A DNA stretch of 42,929 bases. Source: a virus. A program made the translations under genes and the position numbers. The DNA lies in the IMG/VR virus record IMGVR_UViG_3300020156_000047, positions 1-42,929 of that record. The stretch is one strand, 5' to 3'. The stretch's first letter is position 1; every line of letters starts with the position of its first letter. The notes beneath the pieces are model-generated. The model ran no database searches and was not told the origin of the DNA. It saw only the letters and a program-made list of their open reading frames with translations. Positions 13,362-21,874 of this stretch are shown piece after piece.

Positions 13362-14857
13362 GAAGAAGCTCCGTATTTCTTCATGTACTTGTCTATTTCC
13401 GTCTTTGTCATACCGAGTGAATTGAGAATCTGATTTGTCTCCGCGTCAGACAAGCCCGAATCGACGACGTTAAGGAACATCTGCTCTCGTTGGGCAGCAT
13501 CGGTTGTAATTTTGCTTCCCGTCTTTGTTTGATTGCCGAACTCATCAGTTGTAAAAGTCGGGACGGTGTACAGACTTTGCATGGATTGGAGTACTTGGTT
13601 TGCAGTCAAGCCACCGCTGGAAGAGGATGAAGGATTGCTCATCTCGTAATCCAGTTGAGCCCATGCTCGTGCGTTATCATCCTGCGAAAGCGCCAACGAA
13701 GCTTGACGGTATGCCTGCTGGTTATTCTCCGCGAGCATTTGCAATCCGTAGTTAAGCCCAAACTGCTGAACGCTCTGATCAAACTGCATTTTCCATTGTT
13801 GATCCGAGATAGCGTCACGTGCTTTCTGGTATGCGAACTGCTCTTGGCTAAACTGTTGGTTGAACGCTTGATCGTTACGCGCCAAGTCAAGTTGTTGGCC
13901 TGCCAGAGTTCTAATACCCGGGTTATTACTGCTCGCCTGGTCGCGGGTACGATCCGCTCCATAGAAACTAGGATCAATTCCCATAGCTTGTAACTGACTT
14001 CGAAGCGTGTCAGCCTGCTGGCTAAGCCCTGCTCTTTCCTGAGCAGTTACACCCGAAGACTCTGCTTGTTGTTTCAGTCCGAGAATTTGATTAATAACCT
14101 GCCTCGCTTCTGTCGGCAAGTAGTTACCTGTTAGCTGAGCTTCAGTAATCGGCTTCTGGAAATACTCGTTGTCTTGGAGGCCGTACAGATTGCTTAAATT
14201 ACCGATCGCATCCTGTCCAACACCATAGTTAAGCTGCTGCACTTGAAGATTTCGGTTAGCATCATCGTTATATCGTTGGTATGCCTGTTGCATCAGGGCA
14301 GGAACAAGGTCATTTGCAATACTCTTCATGGCATTCGTTCCGATCTGGTTCGCAACCGTCTCGGACCAAGAAGACTGCCCCTGACCACTCGCCCGAAGCA
14401 TAGCATTCGTATCGATCTGCTGGTTCTCTACATTTCGCTTAGCCTCTGCAAGCTGTGCCTGATACGCTGGATCCGTCGTTTGATCGTAAGAAAATGCTTC
14501 TGGAGTCGTGTATTGAAAAGCCGCTTGCTTACTGATGAAGTCGTTAATCCGACCGAGAGTATCCGCGGTGGGGCTCGTTGGTGGCGTATAGGTCGCCTGT
14601 GGTGTTGATTTAACCGTATTTGCCGCCTGCACCATTGGGCTTGTCGTCGGACTTGCTTTGCTGGGCTGACTGTACTGGTTCCAAGTGCTGTCAAAATTCT
14701 GCTGAGAAGTTAAAGCCCTACCGTTGTTACTCGCGTCAGACTTGATAAAATTCTTACCGTCGATCGTGACATATCCGTTTGAATAGCCGATCCGTGCATT
14801 ATCGACTCCCTTCTTGTTTAGGGCGTCCCTGATGCCGTAATCATAGATTGTAGCCAT
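13352..14857 (-). CDS. internal virion protein, 501 aa (zero-frame product)
   Basis: ATG at 14855-14857 behind GAAAGGAGGG. The N-terminus (ARIGYSNGYVTIDGKNFI) resembles the short beta repeats found in stalk-like proteins. Residues about 120-400 are Gln- and Ala-rich helices (ENQQIDTNAMLRASGQGQSS, QQFSQEQFAYQKARDAISDQ), as in ejected internal proteins of P22- and T7-like phages. The C-terminus is ITTDAAQREQMFLNVVD then EIDKYMKKYGASSGN. It is followed by the frameshift signal, so a fraction probably carries the transglycosylase domain. Confidence 0.75.
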   Translation of the reverse strand: MATIYDYGIRDALNKKGVDNARIGYSNGYVTIDGKNFIKSDASNNGRALTSQQNFDSTWNQYSQPSKASPTTSPMVQAANTVKSTPQATYTPPTSPTADTLGRINDFISKQAAFQYTTPEAFSYDQTTDPAYQAQLAEAKRNVENQQIDTNAMLRASGQGQSSWSETVANQIGTNAMKSIANDLVPALMQQAYQRYNDDANRNLQVQQLNYGVGQDAIGNLSNLYGLQDNEYFQKPITEAQLTGNYLPTEARQVINQILGLKQQAESSGVTAQERAGLSQQADTLRSQLQAMGIDPSFYGADRTRDQASSNNPGIRTLAGQQLDLARNDQAFNQQFSQEQFAYQKARDAISDQQWKMQFDQSVQQFGLNYGLQMLAENNQQAYRQASLALSQDDNARAWAQLDYEMSNPSSSSSGGLTANQVLQSMQSLYTVPTFTTDEFGNQTKTGSKITTDAAQREQMFLNVVDSGLSDAETNQILNSLGMTKTEIDKYMKKYGASSGN

Positions 14858-14881
14858 AGTAACCCTCCTTTCGGATAATAG

Positions 14882-14906
14882 AAAAGAGCCCTCACTTGGA
14901 GGACTC
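14882..14906 (-). terminator. terminator of the two-gene membrane cassette
   Basis: Minus-strand GAGTCCTC / GAGGGCTC stem (8 bp, one G-T pair), CAAGT loop, followed by TTTTCTATT. It lies 10 bp after the 108-aa gene and directly before the ribosome site of the 501-aa gene. Confidence 0.85.
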
Positions 14907-14915
14907 CACCTAAGC

Positions 14916-15242
14916 CTATTTATTATTTTTTAATTCATCTACTGCTCGTTCTAGATCCTCTATTTTGGTAATAACTAACTCATCAAACTCCATTTTATCC
15001 CTGATGTGCCTGACCAGGACGCTTTCCCCAAAAGCCAAAATCATAGAAAATAAAAAACTGGTAACAAGTGCATCTGCCCATTTCTCGTAAATCCAGAAAG
15101 GTAATACTATTGAATAGACAATGGTCACTAGAAAGAAAAAGCGACGCCATTTACCATATATGCTATCTGCCACGAGAGCGATCAAATAATATATAGCCCA
15201 AGAGCCCACGATTGAAGCTATGCCCAAAATAATTATAGTCAC
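14916..15242 (-). CDS. small membrane protein with C-terminal coiled coil, 108 aa
   Basis: Three hydrophobic segments (IIILGIASIVGSWAIYYLIAL, FFFLVTIVYSIVLPFWIY, ALVTSFLFSMILAFG) are followed by a charged helix (MEFDELVITKIEDLERAVDE). The start overlaps the stop of the secreted stalk-domain protein by 4 nt, so both are co-translated. No family recognised. Lower GC than neighbouring virion genes. Likely an inner-membrane partner of the upstream product. Confidence 0.8.
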   Translation of the reverse strand: MTIIILGIASIVGSWAIYYLIALVADSIYGKWRRFFFLVTIVYSIVLPFWIYEKWADALVTSFLFSMILAFGESVLVRHIRDKMEFDELVITKIEDLERAVDELKNNK

Positions 15243-15841
15243 TTCGTGGCTTTCGATTCAACTAGTTGGGTTTCTAATTGAACGAGTTCTCTCTCCCACA
15301 GAGGAAGATTTAATTCAGCATCATCAAGTATTTTTTGAAGGTTGTTCATTTTCTCAAGCTCAACCTTACGGTACTCCTCAGAATATAGTTCGCTTCCGCT
15401 ATCTTTGAATTTCTCATAATTGGTTAGATATTCTTGGCTGGTTTTAATTTGCCGCAGCGCACCCTCCTTATTAGCCAGTACCGATTTTGCATTCTTTATC
15501 TTCTTATTTAGCTCTGAGATTCTTTCATTTATCTCACTAGCGTTTACGTTAGGCGCAACATCGATATCATTTGATGGTTCAGACAAAACAACTTCTTTTG
15601 AATCCACTTTGAGAACCTCCATTCTGGCTTCTTCCGCGATAACTCTTAGAGGGACGAGAGTTGTTCCGTTTATAACCGCCCCTTCACCGATTGACTTATC
15701 CGCAATTTTAACGTCCAGAACTACATTTACTTTACTGCCTAATAGTTTTGATGTTGCCGCTTCAAGTGTCGGAACATAAGCGAAGGCAACACCGAGTACG
15801 AATCCCGCAACAACTAATAATAGACCTTTATATTTCTTCAT
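15239..15841 (-). CDS. secreted/anchored protein with stalk (copper amine oxidase N-like) domain and coiled coil, 200 aa
   Basis: Signal or anchor segment at residues 4-24 (YKGLLLVVAGFVLGVAFAYV). Residues about 37-92 carry the stalk-domain pattern (INGTTLVPLRVIAEEARMEV), common in Paenibacillaceae wall proteins. Residues about 100-200 form a coiled coil (INERISELNKKIKNAKSV, LNLPLWERELVQLETQLV). ATG 15839-15841 follows GAGGTG. The gene has its own promoter within the end of the preceding virion gene and is lower in GC than its surroundings. Probably a host-derived surface gene (moron) used in lysogeny, for example to alter the envelope or exclude other phages; the function is inference. Confidence 0.8.
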   Translation of the reverse strand: MKKYKGLLLVVAGFVLGVAFAYVPTLEAATSKLLGSKVNVVLDVKIADKSIGEGAVINGTTLVPLRVIAEEARMEVLKVDSKEVVLSEPSNDIDVAPNVNASEINERISELNKKIKNAKSVLANKEGALRQIKTSQEYLTNYEKFKDSGSELYSEEYRKVELEKMNNLQKILDDAELNLPLWERELVQLETQLVESKATK

Positions 15842-15874
15842 ACAGGCAGCACCTCAGTGTAATATTTTGGCACT

Positions 15875-15902
15875 ATTATACCATATACAGGCTACCCATC
15901 AA
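15875..15902 (-). promoter_or_regulatory. promoter of the stalk-domain/membrane gene pair
   Basis: Minus strand: TTGATG, 16 bp, perfect TATAAT, about 35 bp upstream of the ATG. The -35 lies in the last codons of the 223-aa gene. Together with the terminator at 14882-14906 it makes the pair an independent unit inside the late operon. Confidence 0.75.
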
Positions 15903-16563
15903 GTTGATCTCTGAGTGAAGTATTGGTTTCAGTATCAAATAATTGAGAGAATGGGACGTTCACCCGACCAAAAGAAAGAGGGCTTAAGTTAATATCCACT
16001 CCAAACAAGGTAAGTCCTGCTGGACCGCTAGCAAGTATGCCAGATTGTCCACCTTGTTGAAAAAGAGTCATGCTTCCTTGTCCACTATTAACAGATACCT
16101 CTGGCGAACTCGCCTGGCGACCTACCGCTTCTATTTTAACGTTACTAACAGCAGATTGACTCGCACTGAACAAATTATCTATATTGCTCATTTCAGCCCG
16201 GGGATAACCTATTCGATTCGTCGATATATATGACCCGTAAATTTCTACAGCTTCTATTAATCCTGCCAGGATGTGTCCCAAGTTCGCCGAGATTGCCGAC
16301 AACTCATTCACGTCGATCTTTTCTGCAATAACCGCACCCGCTTGAAGCTTATCTGTCGTAATGGCTTCTGCCTTGATATTCTTTGCTTCAATGCCTTCAG
16401 CTCGGATGTTATCAAAGGCAACATTACCGTTCAGAATAAACTCCAGATCCTTTGCCATCTTTGCAACCGTATTGGCCAGACCTTTCACATAATCCAAGAT
16501 CACAGCGACATCATTTGTTTGCGGCGGAGACGTAAGCCGCGGCGAATCGTTCCATAGAGACAT
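15892..16563 (-). CDS. tail fibre or needle-type protein, 223 aa
   Basis: ATG behind AAGGAGGG. The N-terminal helix (DVAVILDYVKGLANTVAKMA) is followed by a repetitive stretch FDNIRAEGIEAKNIKAEAIT and TTDKLQAGAVIAEKID, a heptad-like pattern typical of trimeric phage fibres and needles. The C-terminal half is Ser/Gly-rich beta sequence. It lies directly after the gp10-like hub gene, as P22 gp26 does, so a needle or plug is possible; a minor fibre is the alternative. Confidence 0.6.
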   Translation of the reverse strand: MSLWNDSPRLTSPPQTNDVAVILDYVKGLANTVAKMAKDLEFILNGNVAFDNIRAEGIEAKNIKAEAITTDKLQAGAVIAEKIDVNELSAISANLGHILAGLIEAVEIYGSYISTNRIGYPRAEMSNIDNLFSASQSAVSNVKIEAVGRQASSPEVSVNSGQGSMTLFQQGGQSGILASGPAGLTLFGVDINLSPLSFGRVNVPFSQLFDTETNTSLRDQLDG

Positions 16564-16577
16564 ACATTATCCCTCCT

Positions 16578-17975
16578 TCAGTACAGCGGCAACTGCCGCG
16601 TTTGTCGTGTAAACTCGTGAATCTTCGCCCAACCGGTTCCGCTGAACTTCACTCGAACCCAATTTTCACGAGCGAAGCTTGCAACAGGTATGATCACACG
16701 CCTTACTTGTGTGCCGGATCCCGTTAGCGTCTGAACCAGCGACCAATCCTCGCCCTGAATCGATGGAGATAGATGTATCTGCATCGTTCCTGATAGCTCA
16801 ACAACCATCCACATCTTGTACCAACGCATCTTCTGAGCGGCTGAGCCGCCGTTAAAGGGCTTGGTTGTCGCTGACCAAGAGATATCATTTCCGTTATCAG
16901 TTGTCCCTTCCAGGCGAAGCATACGCCCCTGAGCGTCCCCGATATACAACTTGTTTTGCATGACGGAGAAATGGACCGCACGAATCCCGCTCCACTTGCT
17001 CCAAGCCTGAATTCCGGATCTCGGGTCAAATACCAGCATGCGATCAGAAGGGATGTTGAAATAGAGCTTTCTACCATCCGAACCCGCAGCGCTTTGGTCT
17101 GTGATCCCGTCTATGAATCTTCCGACGATTTCGGAGAAAGATTTCTCCGGCGGCATACCGCCACCGTACTCATATATCCCGCTCGAATGCATGAACCGCA
17201 TGAATCCATCCTGCGTGATTGCGGCTTTGTGATTCGCTAGCCCTGTATCCTCGGTGATCAGCTTCGTATTGAAGTCGGAAGGAAGCGAACCGTATAACTC
17301 GTGCAGGCTACCCGGCATACCGATCGTAAGCTTGGATAGGCTACCGGAAAGCATGTTAATATCCTCACCACGGCGGGACTCAATCTTCTTCCGGTAGCTA
17401 TCATCGAGGTTTCCTGTAAACTTATCCCATGTCGTCGGCTTGTCCTGCGCACAGGCCCATAACTCCTTCCCTACCGCGCACCATAGTCTGTTCTGATAGG
17501 TGGTCATATACTTCCCGTTCTGCGGCGCCCCGCTCAGATTGGTCACGCTGGAACCGTCATACTTCTTTACAGGATCCACTCCATTGCAACCAATTAGGTT
17601 TACGTCGGAGAGGTTGCCTTGAAAGTTGGTAAACGACCATTCAGCAGTTGTACTGAGACCAGTTGCCAATGTACTCCAGGACGACCCATTCCAGCGCCGC
17701 CAAGTTCCGTCATTGAATACGACATGCAGCTCACGATCTTTCCAAACTCCTATCCCGAGGACACGGGATCCACCGCTACCTATAACCGAATAACCCGGCC
17801 TAGTGGAGATGGCCGGATAGTCGTCAGACGTCATATTCTGCATATTCGTAAAGTAGTTCTCGCCGATGGATAACGGATCAAAACCATTAAGGCCCTTAAA
17901 GTCTCGAATAGGTACAGGGGGTAGTACACCAGGCAAAGGTTGTTTTTCGGAAGTTGCATACTGAATAACCTTCAT
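16578..17975 (-). CDS. tail hub / DNA-stabilisation protein, P22 gp10-like, 465 aa
   Basis: Start TGATG-coupled to the preceding gene, with GGGGGTGA upstream. The sequence consists of repeating beta blades (VLGIGVWKDRELHVVFNDG, TYQNRLWCAVGKELWACAQD, AVHFSVMQNKLYIGDAQGRM), a propeller-like pattern. The length is close to P22 gp10 (about 470 residues), which closes the portal channel below gp4. The order adaptor-like, hub, needle-like matches. Homology is inferred from pattern and position. Confidence 0.65.
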   Translation of the reverse strand: MKVIQYATSEKQPLPGVLPPVPIRDFKGLNGFDPLSIGENYFTNMQNMTSDDYPAISTRPGYSVIGSGGSRVLGIGVWKDRELHVVFNDGTWRRWNGSSWSTLATGLSTTAEWSFTNFQGNLSDVNLIGCNGVDPVKKYDGSSVTNLSGAPQNGKYMTTYQNRLWCAVGKELWACAQDKPTTWDKFTGNLDDSYRKKIESRRGEDINMLSGSLSKLTIGMPGSLHELYGSLPSDFNTKLITEDTGLANHKAAITQDGFMRFMHSSGIYEYGGGMPPEKSFSEIVGRFIDGITDQSAAGSDGRKLYFNIPSDRMLVFDPRSGIQAWSKWSGIRAVHFSVMQNKLYIGDAQGRMLRLEGTTDNGNDISWSATTKPFNGGSAAQKMRWYKMWMVVELSGTMQIHLSPSIQGEDWSLVQTLTGSGTQVRRVIIPVASFARENWVRVKFSGTGWAKIHEFTRQTRQLPLY

Positions 17976-18529
17976 CAGCTATCACCCCCTTGGTAGTTCT
18001 GAGCTGCGACGTTCCATGCCGCTTTATACTCATTCTCATAATTGGCCGCCTTAACGCTATCATCCTGTGAGTTTGCTAGGTGCGCAGCCAGCGCCGGTAC
18101 ATAAGTCCAGTGATACTCCTCGGGAGCATCCGGAGAAGCTAGCAGGTTTGACGACGTGAAGGCGGTGGTTGCAATTCTTCGATAGCGCAAGACGCCCTGT
18201 AGAACGGAATAGGGGGCGGGATAGAGCGTCAGCGTACGACTCGAATCATCGAAGCTATAGGCATTCTGTGCAGGCGTTACTGCCTCTCGGTCAAGGCTCA
18301 TATAGCGGAACATCCCGACCATGACCAGATCGATATTCTTCGATCGAACATCATCAGACAGAATATAATCCTGCATAGCCGCAGTAGTCGAAAACTTCGC
18401 AATTTTCGGTATCTTGACTACGTTGAAAAAATCCTGGTTAATCGCATTGATCCAAATTAGCTTGTCAGCAGCCGGCACTTCATTCGGAACGAGCAAATCC
18501 GCTTCGCCGATGATCTCACCAATATTCAT
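17975..18529 (-). CDS. head-tail adaptor-like protein, 184 aa
   Basis: ATG 18527-18529 is chosen because AAAGGAG lies 8 nt upstream; an upstream in-frame extension lacks one. Helical N-terminus (NIGEIIGEADLLVPNEVPAA), a central beta part (LTLYPAPYSVLQGVLRYRR) and a C-terminal helix (LAAHLANSQDDSVKAANYEN) resemble the small connector proteins built on helical bundles. It shares general layout with the 188-aa protein at 21875. Role: neck/connector, inferred. Confidence 0.6.
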   Translation of the reverse strand: MNIGEIIGEADLLVPNEVPAADKLIWINAINQDFFNVVKIPKIAKFSTTAAMQDYILSDDVRSKNIDLVMVGMFRYMSLDREAVTPAQNAYSFDDSSRTLTLYPAPYSVLQGVLRYRRIATTAFTSSNLLASPDAPEEYHWTYVPALAAHLANSQDDSVKAANYENEYKAAWNVAAQNYQGGDS

Positions 18530-18550
18530 TTTCACAACTCCTTTCCGAAC

Positions 18551-18583
18551 AAATAAAGAGCGCACCCAGGAAGGGATACGCTC
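18551..18583 (-). terminator. terminator-like hairpin
   Basis: Minus strand: GAGCG(T)(A) paired with (T)(G)CGCTC and an inner CCC/GGG, about 10 bp with one bulge, followed by TTTATTTG. It lies between the 61-aa gene and the 184-aa adaptor gene. Confidence 0.65.
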
Positions 18584-18610
18584 GCGGTATTGATCATCAT
18601 CCTATTCGTA

Positions 18611-18796
18611 CTATCTCAACAAACCCTGCTCAGTAAGAAACTCACGAAAAGCAGAAACAACTTGAGCATCATTCTCTACTAGATTACCGTGAACAAATAT
18701 ATCGCCGTTGTTTTCGAATCTCAGGATTTCTCCCTGCTTTCCGCGGATGGTCATTAGGTTTGTATTTTCACAAATGGTTCCTATGAATGCTTCCAC
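18611..18796 (-). CDS. small hypothetical protein, 61 aa
   Basis: GTG start at 18794-18796 with GAGGGTG upstream. MEAFIGTICENTNLMTIRGK starts a beta-rich segment (GEILRFENNGDIFVHGNLVE) followed by a helix. The pattern of a short beta barrel with a HGNLV turn is seen in small proteins near phage tail and capsid genes; function unknown. Confidence 0.65.
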   Translation of the reverse strand: MEAFIGTICENTNLMTIRGKQGEILRFENNGDIFVHGNLVENDAQVVSAFREFLTEQGLLR

Positions 18797-18864
18797 ACTA
18801 GCACCCTCTTTTCTTTGGATTATTGCTGCGCTAAATCGTCCAAAAGTGCAATAAAATTAATAAG

Positions 18865-19560
18865 CTAGACTATTAATTGCTGATAAATATCAAGATAGTA
18901 AGCATCTGTATAATGAACAGGAGATTTGCCCCAGGTATGACGAACATCTCCAATAGGTTTAGATGATACTATTTTTAATCCCGGGCAGAAAGATTTGAAT
19001 CTTTCATAATATCTTTTAAGCATAGCATTGTTTTTTTTGATTTGCTCCGGGTTATCAAATCGTTCTATTACTCCGTCTTGATTTAAAAATGAATCGGCCC
19101 AATATGCTTCATGCAATACGATTCGATCAACTGGAATGATGGATACTAAACGACTAACGAATATCTCTAGGCTGCTTTCCCATAACTTATGGGTAGGTTC
19201 TTGGAATCTTGGTATTTTTTCAAACCTGTAGGATGCTTCAAGACCACTATTTAAAAATTCAACAGATCGAAGTAAATAAGAATCTCCATATCTAACTAAG
19301 TCAAATCGCTCGTCGACAAAATCAATAATTAAAATTTCAGAATCAAGTATGGTATCATTAAACCCTTTTTGAACATCATTCATAACCATTCTCTTTTGGA
19401 ACCCAGATTCAAGATTTATCTTGTCTATGAATTCCAATACAGGCCTGCTCATTTGGCTGATTACAGATGTACGTGCGTGATAATTGAAATTAACATTCGT
19501 AATACCAGCCACTCTGTAAACATCTCTGGTTACACAACTGCCGAAAATAGAAATTTTCAA
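18865..19560 (-). CDS. DUF6270-like (SGNH-type fold?) protein, 231 aa
   Basis: Begins MKISIFGSCVTRDVYR; the FGSC block after the first strand followed by R-D is the hallmark of DUF6270 proteins, which resemble SGNH hydrolases and are often found near surface-glycan genes. A late HYTDAYYLDIYQ block supplies a conserved His/Asp pair. Start is TTG 19558-19560 with AAAGGTGAT upstream. AT-rich compared with neighbouring virion genes and placed just after the tailspike gene, so it may modify or bind a host glycan. Activity is not demonstrated by the sequence. Confidence 0.65.
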   Translation of the reverse strand: MKISIFGSCVTRDVYRVAGITNVNFNYHARTSVISQMSRPVLEFIDKINLESGFQKRMVMNDVQKGFNDTILDSEILIIDFVDERFDLVRYGDSYLLRSVEFLNSGLEASYRFEKIPRFQEPTHKLWESSLEIFVSRLVSIIPVDRIVLHEAYWADSFLNQDGVIERFDNPEQIKKNNAMLKRYYERFKSFCPGLKIVSSKPIGDVRHTWGKSPVHYTDAYYLDIYQQLIV

Positions 19561-19625
19561 TATTTATCACCTTTTATAATGTACTTAATTACGTGGTTTA
19601 TTAGGGAATATTATACACTATTTGG

Positions 19626-21869
19626 TTAAGGCACTACAGTCCCATTATTATAATTTCCTGATTTTACGAGAGTGCCTGATATTATAGTAAAAAAGCTTGC
19701 GGTTGCTATACCAGACAAAATATTGTTATTCGCCATAACTAATCCCAAAACATTGTTTCCGGTCCTTAGAAAATTTTGCGGTTGTGTTGTGCCCGAAATT
19801 TGCATGATGTTATCAGTTACTAGAATGTTTCTAATGGATTCAGCGTATATACACCTGAACGAAGTAGCGCTGGGATCGATTGTTGTTCTTAATGTATTGC
19901 CTCTTACGATTATATTGGCGTCAAAGTCAACGTAACCTGATTCTCCTGTTACGTATGTTTGAACATATAAAAAAGAGTTTGTTGCATTTGTGATTTGATT
20001 GTTTTCAACAATGGCAGTAAATTTGCAGTCGGATATATGAATGCCATTGTAAATACCGGAAACTTCATTATCCGTTATAGTTGCATTTTCAAAGTTTGAT
20101 ACATACACTCCATAAGCATTTAACCCAACATACGGAACTATGTCACATATATTACCAGATATTATGATGTTCTTAGCTTTTCCACTTGGGGTAAAACTTT
20201 TAGAAGAACCAATTACGGATATACCTGTGCCATTAACATTACTGATGATATTATTTGTAATCTGGTAGTTATCGTGGATTTCGAAATGCGTCCCTCGATT
20301 TATTGCAATCCCGTATCCGCGATCCATAGTATTAGCATCAACATACATACCATCGATAATATTATTATTCACAATAATATTTTTGGCGTTTGTTTTACCG
20401 CGAATAGCCGAGTTGTATATGTTCCTAAATTCGTTATTAGAAACTATGATTCCATCGCCGGATGCATAAAACTCAACTACACCTATACCACCTAAACCCG
20501 ACATTGATTGGCGACCGTAACCATCGAAATAGTTATTCATAATAACTGACGATATAGATGCTTCTTCAGTTGTATCCTCGGTTGAAATAGTAATTGCACT
20601 TAACCCTCTTAATGATATCGCCTCATTTTTTATGAAACGATTTGATTCAATAACAGTTCTCGTGTTTCCATTTACTGAGACAATATTCGTATCAATGTAA
20701 CCCGCGTAATTCTCGTAGCCTTTTTCAAAATAACTATTCTTTATCAATATAAAGAACTTTTTACTTGGAACATTGTTAGCCGTTTCTTTGTATCCTTGTA
20801 AATATAATGCATTTGATGTCGTGTTAATAAAATAACAATTATCTACATAGATATAGGAGTTTTTATCCACTACTGTGTTGCGTGAATGTCTCCACTGGAT
20901 TATCCGATAATATAACGAATTAGAAGCATTTGGTTGTGTGTGTGCGTCCTTATTGCCATCAAAAATAATTCCTTTGAACTCAACATTAATACCATTGGTT
21001 GTGATGCTAAACATATTAGTTACTGTATTAAGGCCGTTTTTGAATCTTAATGTTGCCCCGGTAGAGGTGAATAGGGTGCTTGCACCTACTGTTACGGAGG
21101 TTATAATGTAAATTCCAGCAGGAATCAATACCGTACCTCCACCGATAGCAGCAACTGCATTTATAGTGGATTGGAACGCTGCTGTGTCGTCTGTCGCCCC
21201 GTCCCCTTTAGCTCCATAATCTTTTACGTCAAACCAGCGCTTATTCGCTTTTTCCGCCAACTGCGCAGTAACGTCCGCGATCGCATCGGCATTCCCTTTC
21301 ACCGTTTCCGTTGTTCTGCCGGCGCCGGCTAGGCTCTCGACATCCCCAACGACCGAGGCAAGAGCCGCTTTATCGGCAGCGCTCATCAACCCACTGACCG
21401 TCTCGGTGGCCTCCGGGATCGGATCTGCTCCGTTTCCTACATGTTCTGTTCCGTGCGGTCCAGGGATAGCCGTACCGGTGCTAGTAATTCTGATTTCCTT
21501 ATTAGTTGGATCCGGTGTAACCGTGATACCTACTCCTGCTGTAAAGGTTACACCATCCTCTTTTTGACCGGCCGAGATGTCGTTAATGCGCGAAAAAGCA
21601 TTTTGATTAACCTCTGCACCGGCTTGGATGTCATTCAACTTGGCCTGATCCGCGCCGGAAATAAATCCCGCCTCGCCACCTGGAACGGCTAGTGCGTGGG
21701 CTTCGCCCCCAGTCCCAACGTGAGCAGCCAGCCTTTCATCGGAATACTCCTTTGCATCCCGCTCAGCCTTATCTGCTTTTTCCTGGGCTCCTGCCGGAGT
21801 CTCCCATTGCGGTTTTGATTGCTCTGCAATGTCCTCGCTCGTGTCCCTCCATGGGAATCTGCTTCTCAT
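19626..21869 (-). CDS. tailspike with right-handed beta-helix (pectate-lyase superfamily fold), about 747 aa
   Basis: The N-terminal ~100 residues carry virion-attachment helices (RFPWRDTSEDIAEQSKPQWE, AQEKADKAERDAKEYSDERL). A linker follows with PHGTEHVGNGADPIPEAT, and at about residue 210 the classical block FDVKDYGAKGDGATDDTAAF opens the beta-helix domain, which runs to the C-terminus with Asn-rich turns. Such spikes bind or cut surface polysaccharide. Start taken at ATG 21867-21869 with GGTGA upstream; ATG 21879-21881 overlaps the previous stop and is an alternative. The second half is AT-rich, suggesting exchange of the receptor-binding part. Confidence 0.88.
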   Translation of the reverse strand: MRSRFPWRDTSEDIAEQSKPQWETPAGAQEKADKAERDAKEYSDERLAAHVGTGGEAHALAVPGGEAGFISGADQAKLNDIQAGAEVNQNAFSRINDISAGQKEDGVTFTAGVGITVTPDPTNKEIRITSTGTAIPGPHGTEHVGNGADPIPEATETVSGLMSAADKAALASVVGDVESLAGAGRTTETVKGNADAIADVTAQLAEKANKRWFDVKDYGAKGDGATDDTAAFQSTINAVAAIGGGTVLIPAGIYIITSVTVGASTLFTSTGATLRFKNGLNTVTNMFSITTNGINVEFKGIIFDGNKDAHTQPNASNSLYYRIIQWRHSRNTVVDKNSYIYVDNCYFINTTSNALYLQGYKETANNVPSKKFFILIKNSYFEKGYENYAGYIDTNIVSVNGNTRTVIESNRFIKNEAISLRGLSAITISTEDTTEEASISSVIMNNYFDGYGRQSMSGLGGIGVVEFYASGDGIIVSNNEFRNIYNSAIRGKTNAKNIIVNNNIIDGMYVDANTMDRGYGIAINRGTHFEIHDNYQITNNIISNVNGTGISVIGSSKSFTPSGKAKNIIISGNICDIVPYVGLNAYGVYVSNFENATITDNEVSGIYNGIHISDCKFTAIVENNQITNATNSFLYVQTYVTGESGYVDFDANIIVRGNTLRTTIDPSATSFRCIYAESIRNILVTDNIMQISGTTQPQNFLRTGNNVLGLVMANNNILSGIATASFFTIISGTLVKSGNYNNGTVVP

Positions 21870-21874
21870 CGTGT

